DNA of 64,000 nucleotides from Lepus europaeus. Its lineage: Eukaryota > Chordata > Mammalia > Lagomorpha > Leporidae. Location: contig NC_084836.1 of the NCBI RefSeq assembly GCF_033115175.1, positions 64,771,297-64,835,296 of the forward strand. The letters are read 5' to 3'. Each line of letters opens with the position of its first letter. Within the stretch, counting starts at the first letter, position 1. The notes under the pieces are model-generated. The model worked only from the letters and a program-made list of their open reading frames with translations, was not told the DNA's origin and did not search any database. Position numbers and translations under genes: made by a program. This document shows, piece by piece, positions 45,466 to 64,000 of the stretch.

Positions 45466-48050
45466 AGGTCTGGAAAAGTGTCTACTTAGAAATAGTTTCT
45501 GTGGTGTTGACTTTGAACAGCAATATAAAAGGAAACACCTCTTTTCTCCATGTGGGTTTCAGTGTGTGTGTGGGTTTTTTTTTTTTATTAAAATTTTTAA
45601 TATATATTTTTTTACTGCAAAAGGAGCTGGGAGAGAGCATGAGGATGTTTGAGGTTCCAGAGCTGGAAGGCTCTGAAGAGTAGGATTTTGTACCTAAGAC
45701 CCTGGTTAAAGTGCAGTGATGGTCTGGAGAGAGACAGGAGGCCCCTCTCTCCCCTCCTTAGCACCTGGTCTTGCCCTTCCAGCCTCTGCTCTCATGGGCA
45801 CAGAGAATAGCCTCAGAGCATAGTCCTTCATGTCCCGGGAGGTTGCAGGTGCCAGAGCTGACTACGGGAGGGGATGGGGCACCCTAAGGCCCTGGTACCC
45901 CCGAAGGGGTTAGTCCTTATGAGGTGTCACCAGATCCATGGCAGACACAGAAGAGGTGGGGGGGGGGGCAGGTCTAACAGGAAGGGGCTCAGTAACCAGA
46001 AGAGTTCAGAAGAAGCCCAGAAGCTAAGCTCAGCTCTGCTGCTGTCCTGAAACAAGGAGCCAGCGCTCGGGGCGCCACGGAGAGGACTCTGTCCTCCTCT
46101 GGGGACTGCTCTCCTCCCAGCTGAGCCCCCAGCCTCTGCCCTCGGCAGCATCTATTTATTGCTACATTGGCAAGGGGGAACGATCACCCCACGGTGCCTC
46201 TCCCTGCCAATCTGGTTCTCTTGGGAAACCACGGAATGGGGCATAAAAATGAAGGAGACGAGAAATTTGTTTCCCTTCTCATAAAAGAGTAAGGTAGGCT
46301 CTTCTCTGAGCCCTTAAGAGCCCCAATTCCAGGGTCTGTTCCTTAGCCCACCCTTTACCATCCCCCCCAAATATCCCTGATAGGGAGTGAGAAAAGCTGG
46401 AGGCAAAAGAGCCAATAAGGATAGGAGGCGTGGAAAGAGAGAGTGAGGGAAAGGAAGGGAAGAAGAGAAAGACCAGGAGTTACAACTTGTGAGGTGTTGT
46501 GTTTGGTTTTTACTTTCTTTTTTTTTTTTTTTTCTTTAAACATAGAAAAACAGCCTTTGGTTTGAATCTCAAGGAAGCAGAGAATGGGACGGCTGTGGTC
46601 TTGGGCAGGGGGCTCTTGTAGAAAAAGGCCTCCATTTGCAGTGGAGTTGTATCTCCTCCTGCCCCTTTTCACCAGTCCACGGTTTCCCAAACAACCGGGG
46701 GGTCTCTGCAGTAGCCCGGAGGAGAGCGCACCTCCCGCAAGCCTGAGAGCTGCGTGTAGAAGCGGCAGCAAAGAATGACCCCGGGTTCAGCTGTGCGCAT
46801 CCCATTCTTGCTGGAACAAGGGTGGGACGGGGGGAGGGATATATGCCCTTGCTCATCCTGGGATAATTTTTGGTTATACTGAAAATCAGAGGAGAGAAGA
46901 GAGACACCCCTTTTTCCCTGCCTATGGTGATAAGGACAGGACCCAGGAACCTGGGGATGTGAGGGTGAATCCTGCTAGGAGGGAGAGGAAGAAGGCAGCG
47001 TGACCTGAGGGGTTGAGACACCCCCTTGTCAGCAGGCAGCAATCCGCTAGTTTCTCATAGAACGGGGACTGAAGGAGTCCCTGAGAGCCTAGGACAGTCT
47101 CAAGACTGAAGAAGTTTGAGAGGTGCAGGAGAAAGGGAATTTTGGCCCAACCCCTTCCCATGCCCTGGTTCCCAATTAGGCACCTGTGGCTCCCGTGTGT
47201 CAGAGACAGAGGGTTGCAAACCTAACCTTGGCCCCTGAGGGTATAAGTTTGGGGCGCTCCAAGGAGAGAAAAGCCACCACTGAGTAGACTGGCAGGTTGA
47301 AGAGAAGAGAGCAGTACTGAGGGTTTGGTGAGGTGAGGGGAGGGGGTCTGTCACATCCTGGAGGAGATCTGAGTGCAGGCTCTACGGAGGAACGCTGAGA
47401 GGACCCGCGGTCCGACAGTGTCTGGGGAGAAGTTCTGCAGCCCCTCCTACTTCCAAATGAGGGAATTCTTCATTCATTCAGGGACAGTGCAAACTGCCTA
47501 TGGTGAGAGGGCACGAGAGGTATGGAGTACCAGGCTGAAGGGTCCCAGAGAGGAGATCTAATGCCACAGAGCTAAGGGAAGAATCCGGTAACGCAGGGAG
47601 GGAGGGCTGATGGTAAGAAGCTCGTCTCAGTGCTAAGAGGAGCTTCCTACCCGTGGGGCTGCTGGAGAAGGCTGGATCAAAGAGGAGGAACATAGGCCTG
47701 AAGCGGAAGGCAGCAGTGGGCAGGAGGGTGCGTGGTAAGGGACTGATGTAAGTGCAAAAATAAAAAGGCAAAAGAGCAATCAACTAAGCGAGAAATAACT
47801 CAGTGCTCCTGCTGGGATGAGAGAAGGGAGAAAGTGGAGACAAGCAAAAGACCTGTGTTGTCACAATGCTTACACGGGTCAGAGTCCAGGGGGAGATGCG
47901 TGAGGTGAGCAGGGGTCAGGGTCAGGTGTGAAGTCAGGTAGCCAGTGCTGGGGGCTACAAAGCAAAACTCCTTGGGATGTGGTGGGGACAGGGCTAGACA
48001 CCAGTAAGTGGGGCAGTGGCGTGGTGGGCTGCGGGGAGGGGGAGAGGTCA

Positions 48051-59147
<11,097 letters not shown>

Positions 59148-59190
59148 GCCTGCGTCTCGGTGGCAGGCAGGGGTGAGCCCAGCCACTCAC

Positions 59191-59236
59191 CTTCCAGGAA
59201 GCGTGGATTCCTGGAAGTGAGGGGAACCGCCGTCAT
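59191..59236 (-). CDS. IKZF4: Possible third IKZF4 first coding exon (MTAVP), predicted
   Basis: In the CpG-rich stretch upstream of the MHTPP exon, an ATG (59236) opens 15 codons, MTAVPLTSRNPRFLE, plus one base. They end at a strong donor GGAAG|GTGAGT whose phase fits the shared exon at 56031 (LEGSGDSS). Product would be 540 aa. This rests on phase and donor quality alone. The donor could instead end a noncoding first exon, or the ATG could be an upstream reading frame before MHTPP. Confidence 0.4.
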
Positions 59237-59327
59237 TTCGCAGGCAGCGGCAGCGGCACGGTGAGCAGGGGCCCACGGCTGCAGCCAGCGAGAACCGCTC
59301 AGCCCAGGGTGGATGTGTGTGGAGAGT

Positions 59328-59328
<1 letters not shown>

Positions 59329-59372
<44 letters not shown>

Positions 59373-59400
59373 GGAGAGAGAGCGGGAGAGAGGGAGAGAA
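59329..59400. repeat. Compound (TG)n(AG)n microsatellite A
   Basis: TG units at 59329-59353, then AG/GGGAG units to about 59400, just upstream of the MHTPP exon. Confidence 0.9.
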
Positions 59401-59612
59401 GGCTCGGATGTGCTTGGGGAGGGGGCTGAAGAGAACGTGTCTGTGTGTGGTGTGTACGGTGGGGGACGCCGGGCTACAGCATCCCTTTTCCACGACAGTG
59501 AAGGGGCGGGAGGGTGGGGGTGTGCACAGGGAGGGGGAGGCAGATGCCGCCGCCGTTGCCCTCCTGCCCAGCAGACAAAGAGGAACTGCACAACAAATGC
59601 CTGAGAGAGGCA

Positions 59613-59613
59613 A

Positions 59614-59663
<50 letters not shown>

Positions 59664-59672
59664 GAGAGAGAG
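59613..59672. repeat. Compound (TG)n(AG)n microsatellite B
   Basis: TG units at 59615-59645, then AG/GGGAG units to 59672. Same order and interruption (AGGGAGAGAGAG) as repeat A. Confidence 0.9.
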
Positions 59673-61527
59673 ATGGATGAGCCAGAGGTGGGAGGGAAAA
59701 CGGGAGGGGCCCCCAGGGAAGGCCCAATCCTCTGCCAGCTGGGGAAGCCAAGGCCCCAGAGGTCATGGGGCCCAGGACACAGGGCAGCTTCAAGGCTCTC
59801 CGCAGAGGGCCCCTCCCCCACCAGACTCTTCCCCTGCTCCAGGAGGGAGGTCGCTCTCCTGAGCTGGGGACCGACAGCCTCCCCCGCCTTCCCGGCAGCA
59901 AGAAGGCCCAGCAGTCTGGTCTCAGGCTGGTGCTGCGCTGTGGTCCTGAGTCCCTCCAGATCCCAGGCAGAGAGGCTGGTACAGTCTCCCCGCTCCACTC
60001 TCTCCTGGGTCCCAGGGGGCCCGGCCGCCGGCAGCCCTGCAGGAATCCGCCCTCTTTCAGGACAAGGCCTCTGCTCCCTTCCCTGCTAGGACGAGCTGAC
60101 CTACTTTGGAAGACTGCGTTTTCTGATTCCAAGAATTTGGGGGTGGGAGGGGCTGTGAAACTTCAGGCTGCCTACTCTGGATCCCTTTCCATTGAGGTTC
60201 CCTTAAACATTTCACAGCCCCAGAAAACTTGGGACAGGTACTGCTCAGCCAGTTAACTGCATGAGGCAAGCACGGGCAACTCAGTTTCCCTTGAAAGGGG
60301 AATATGGGATGTGCAGGGCAATCTGGGTGGCAAATGAATGAGCTGCTTCTTATTTTTCCCCTCTCCCCTGTTCCAGAGACAATGACTGTAGGACGGGCTT
60401 TGTGCATGAGGTGCTGTGAGGTGTTAACATCTCTTCCAAGAACAGGGCTGTCCCTTTCACCCAGTGGCCAGGGGACAGAAAGCCACCTGGCATGAAGGCA
60501 GAAGAGCTGAGACTGCCTGTGGAGGGGCCGTGGTGTGCTTCAGGAGGGTTGCACACTGCGACCTCCTCCTCTGCTCCTGTCAGCCCAGGAGAGATGGGCC
60601 AGTGATGGGCCCTCAGACGCCCTCAAGGGGGCTGTCTCACATACACCCAGGCCCACGGGGGGCACTCTGCAGAGCTAATGTTGGCCCTTCCTTGACTTTC
60701 CCTGTCCCTCTCTAGAATCCTCCAAGCACAGGCTTGGAGGGGCTTCTGGCCTTCACTTTCATTCAAACACCGTTATGTGCAGAGGCCGCTTCTTTTCTAG
60801 GAAATGCCAACCTGCTGGAAGCAAGGAAAGCTTGGTTCATGGCACAGTGAAGCAAACAGCCTCACGAGTCTTCCACTGGTACCCAGCAGTCTCCAGAGAT
60901 AGCACCGAAAGAGCCCCAAGGGATCTTTTCCCAGCCCCCTTCATAGATTCTCATTTACCTAGCTCAGGGCAGGGACTGAGCGACCCCCAGCCCTGAAGCA
61001 GGGTCCTGAGCATACCTGTTGCTCAACAGTGGCTTGCGGAGAGGGTTTAGCTGAGCAGGAGGCAGGCAGATTGGCTGATTCCCCGGAAGGACCATGACTT
61101 AGTTCCAGTAAAGTCTCTTTCAATCAGTCCACCTGCTCCCTGCCATTCTGTCCCACATGCATCAGGGACCAAATGCCTTCACTTACTTTCACGCCTCCCC
61201 TCCGTAAATGAGAAACAGGTCAGGGCCTACATCCAGCCGTGCATCCCCCAGGTGTTGCCAATGCCTCTCATAGGTGTGTCTGACCTTGCTGTCTCCTTTA
61301 GTCCAGGGCTATCATTCCTTCATTGGTCTTACTTCAGAGTAAAACAATAAGCTACTGGTCATTTCCACAACGGTGCCTGGATTTCTGGTGGGGACACTCC
61401 CACCATCGTGGCTCAGTTAAGGGGTCCTTTACCTCCAATGAGCATTTCTTACCCTGGCATTCTAAGGATCCAAGACATGATTCCTTCTATCCTAGAGACA
61501 AGCTGCCACAGACTCTTCTCTACACTT

Positions 61528-61530
<3 letters not shown>

Positions 61531-61564
<34 letters not shown>
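61531..61564. repeat. (GA)n microsatellite
   Basis: Seventeen GA-type units in an IKZF4 intron. The flanking 59700-61530 shows no SINE and no recognised exon. Confidence 0.9.
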
Positions 61565-61567
<3 letters not shown>

Positions 61568-61635
61568 TAAAGTCCCTAATTTCTTTTCATCTTGTTAAAC
61601 CTGATTACTTTCATGCCTCTAAAACGCCACTCATG

Positions 61636-61945
61636 GGGCTGGCATTGTGGCATAGCAGATAAAGCTGCTGTCTGCAATGTGGGCATCCCCGGTGGGTGCC
61701 AGTTCATGTCCTGGCTGTTCCACTTCAGATCCAGCTCCCTGCTCATGGCCTGGGAAAAGCAGCAGAAGACAGCCCAAGTGCCTTAGCTCCTGCTATCCAT
61801 TTGGGAGACCTAGAAGAAGCTCCTGGCTTCAGCCTGGCCCATCCGTGGATGTTGCAGCCATCTGTGGAGTGAACCAGCAGATATGGAAGATCTCGCTCTC
61901 TCTCTAACTCAAATAAATAATCTTTACAAATAAATAAATAAAATG
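61636..61945 (+). mobile_element. CSINE in an IKZF4 intron
   Basis: GGGGCTGGCATTGTGGC to TACAAATAAATAAATAAA. Flanked by AA(A/T)(C/G)CCACTCAT copies. Confidence 0.85.
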
Positions 61946-62203
61946 CCACTCATACTATAAGCAATGATTTCTTCTGCCCCAGTGAGAATATCTGCCTGGT
62001 GTGAAAAACTATCATGTGTTAAGACTGGAAAAAGATGGAGGTGAATGAAAATTGGGCTCTTGATCTCTGCCTTCAAAGGCTGTAAACTGACAGCTCACCG
62101 GCTGAATTTAGGGCAGAGATAAATTTGACTTGTCCCATGAAGTATTTAAAAAATATTGAGTCGTTATTTTTAAATGGAGATACTTCATATAAAATTTGGA
62201 TGT

Positions 62204-62519
62204 TTAGAAAAAGATTTATTTATTTCAAAGTCAGAGTTACAGAGAGAGATCTTGCACTTGTTGGTTCACTCCCCGGATAGCCGTAATGGCCAAGGCTGGG
62301 CCAGGCCAAAGCCAGGAGCCAAGAGCCAGGAGCCAGAAGCTTCTTCTGGGTCTCCCACATGGGTGGCGGTACTCAAACACTTGGGCCATCTTTTGCTACT
62401 TTTTCCATGCCATGAGCAGGGAGCTGGATCAGAAGTGGAGCAGGCAGGACACAAACTGGTGCCCACATGGGATGCTGGCACTACATGGGATACCACCCAC
62501 TATACCACAATGCCAGCCC
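62204..62519 (-). mobile_element. CSINE in an IKZF4 intron
   Basis: AAAAAGATTTATTTATTTC to CCACAATGCCAGCCC. AAAATTTGGAT flanks both sides. Confidence 0.85.
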
Positions 62520-63107
62520 TGAAAATTTGGATTTCTTTTTATTTCTGATTTCTCTTGAAAGGTTGAGAAGTTTGGGCCATGCCAGGTCCACGTTCCTACC
62601 TGGCAGTGACTGGTGGACACTGAAGGCTGCTGGAGGCGGGACTTGTGTTCTTCAGTTAGGGACAGTCCCCATGGTCTCTTCTGCTCTTATCCTAAGCTAC
62701 TTCCCTCATCCACACACCCACCTGGGCCCTGAAGGCCTTGGAGGTTTGGAACTCTGCTCTCACCTCTACTGGGGTGGCATGGAATTTCATGTTTGGCCAG
62801 TAACATCAGAGCAGCAGGAACCACATCTTCCTTCCATCTGTGTATGCTTCAGATTGCTCTTCCAATAGGCCCACTTGTGTTCCCATCCCATGTCCTTATC
62901 CCCCAAGAAGCCTGGGGGGAGTGAAGTACTATTTAGGAAACAAATCACTAAAATAATTGCGCATTACGAAGCACTACCAAGCCCAAGCATCGGCTCTGGG
63001 ACGCCGGCATCTGGAGGCTGCGTGCCTGGGTTGAAGGCGCTCGGCCCTGCTCCACAGGAGGATGCCTGCTCCCAGCCCCTACACGTGGGACACACAAGGA
63101 GGCGTAC

Positions 63108-63147
63108 CAGACATATAGGAGCGGCCATTGCAGTCTTCTATGTCCAT
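63108..63147 (-). CDS. IKZF4: IKZF4 alternative first coding exon (MDIED N-terminus)
   Basis: The exon spans 63108-63155 (acceptor CCACAG). Its ATG at 63147 starts MDIEDCNGRSYMS plus one base, in phase with the exon at 56031, giving YMSGSGDSS. The product would be 538 aa. A human isoform with a near-identical start is known to me. Having an acceptor, it needs a further 5' exon beyond this point. The frame stays open to the exon's 5' end (SKM), so the start could lie further upstream. The donor is GTACGC, a weak form. Confidence 0.83.
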
Positions 63148-63694
63148 CTTAGAGTCTGTGGAGAGAGAAGACAGCTGCTGTTAGAGCCACATTCAGGAAG
63201 GCAGGTTCTTTAACATTCTGGAGTTAGTAAGAAACCTAAAGCATCACTATAGTACGGTCCAATACTATCCTAAAGAAGGAAAACCTCACGCTTTGTCCTG
63301 GTGAGAGAGACGACATGGCAAGGTTTCCGCCCACCCACCACCTCTGCAGGCTTCCCCAGCTCCAGGCTGGAAATGCTGTCGGAACTCAGAGCACTCTGGA
63401 TTTCCAGAACACACAGGAGATGCAGCGGATGCTGCCGGAGACAGGTGCAGCAGCCCCCACTGAGGCTCCAGGCCTCACTTAAGGATGGGGTAGCAATGAC
63501 AGGAAGAAGCTGGGTTCAGTCATTTCAAGGGGTTGGCCCTGGCGGGTCTCAGGAAAGCAGGAGACAGAGGAGAGTGGCCCACCTCAGCAGGCAGTGGTAC
63601 CCCTTACAGAAGGTATGATAAACAGCTTAAACCTTCCAGTGGTTTTCCCCACCCTCCTAGCAATTACTAGCTATGCTTAATATTATTATTGTTT

Positions 63695-64000
63695 TGGCCG
63701 GCGCTGCGGCTCAATAGGCTAATCCTCCGCCTAGCGGCGCCAGCACACCAGGTTCTAGTCCCAGTCGGGATGCCGATTCTGTCCCGGTTGCCCCTCTTCT
63801 AGGCCAGCTCTCTGCTATGGCCCGGGAGTGCAGTGGAGGATGGCCCAAGTCTTTGGGCCCTGCACCCCATGGGAGACCAGGAGAAGCACCTGGCTCCTAG
63901 CTTCGGATCAGCACGGTGTGCCGGCCGCAGTGCGCCGGCCGCAGTGGCCATTGGAGGGTGAACCAACGGCAAAGGAAGACCTTTCTCTCTGTCTCTCTCT
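63695..64000 (+). mobile_element. CSINE2, cut by the window end
   Basis: GGCCGGCGCTGCGGCTC to CTTTCTCTCTGTCTC; the tail lies beyond the window. It contains an extra GTGCGCCGGCCGCA unit. Confidence 0.9.

Larger units (their letters stand above)
45015..48050 (-). other. IKZF4: IKZF4 3' untranslated region
   Basis: About 3 kb from the TAG to a polyadenylation signal. It holds no recognisable SINE, while flanking DNA has one every 300-600 bp. It contains a (CA)n run and AU-rich stretches near its end. The extent is inferred from the signal position. Confidence 0.75.

Noticed and set aside
59514-60089. 191-codon plus-strand frame
   Set aside because: Low-complexity CVCVCVCE and REREREM from a microsatellite in GC-rich intron. 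No domain.
59299-60132. 277-codon minus-strand frame upstream of the MHTPP exon
   Set aside because: Much of it is SHTHTHTHT and SLSLSLS from the two TG/AG microsatellites, and the frame has no family resemblance or splice context.

Overview
The window is lagomorph nuclear DNA, most likely European rabbit. It is packed with the tRNA-derived C-family SINEs (CSINE) that are diagnostic of rabbits and their relatives, and it carries rabbit-type L1 3' ends and older mammal-wide MIR elements. Two genes can be read exon by exon, both on the minus strand: RPS26 (34.3-36.1 kb) and IKZF4/Eos (45.0-63.2 kb). Relative to human 12q13 (SUOX-IKZF4-RPS26-ERBB3) the order is the same but inverted, so the left edge should lead towards ERBB3 and the right edge towards SUOX. 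That last point comes from human gene order; neither ERBB3 nor SUOX is seen here.

Left third (1-34.3 kb). No host gene is recognisable. It is a nested landscape of about 60 SINE copies. The clearest structure is a degraded class I (gammaretrovirus-like) endogenous provirus at 992-6833. It has two LTRs ending TG...CA, a proline-tRNA primer binding site right after the 5' LTR, an integrase-like remnant, a polypurine tract right before the 3' LTR, and a 4-bp target duplication (GGAA). It landed inside an old CSINE and was later hit by at least ten younger CSINEs. Other items are two L1 ORF2 fragments broken by SINEs, an antisense L1 3' end, a U2 snRNA pseudogene and a 149-bp pure-purine tract.

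Middle (34.3-45 kb). RPS26 has four coding exons encoding a complete 115-aa eS26, with a TATA box, a 5'TOP start and an AATAAA signal. About 0.3-0.4 kb upstream lies a second promoter-like cluster (ETS sites, a ZNF143/SBS-type motif) pointing away from RPS26. From 36.7 to 44.7 kb the DNA is SINE-rich intergenic sequence.

Right (45-64 kb). IKZF4 has a SINE-free 3' UTR of about 3 kb and eight exons that assemble into a 585-aa protein with six C2H2 fingers, four DNA-binding and two C-terminal for dimerisation. Three alternative N-termini are compatible with the shared exon at 55.9-56.0 kb by splice phase: an MHTPP start (59.1 kb, through a connector exon at 57.3 kb), an MDIED start (63.1 kb), and a predicted, unproven MTAVP start (59.2 kb). 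Eos is a haematopoietic and regulatory-T-cell repressor; RPS26 is a housekeeping ribosomal protein. They are neighbours by position, with no sign of joint function.
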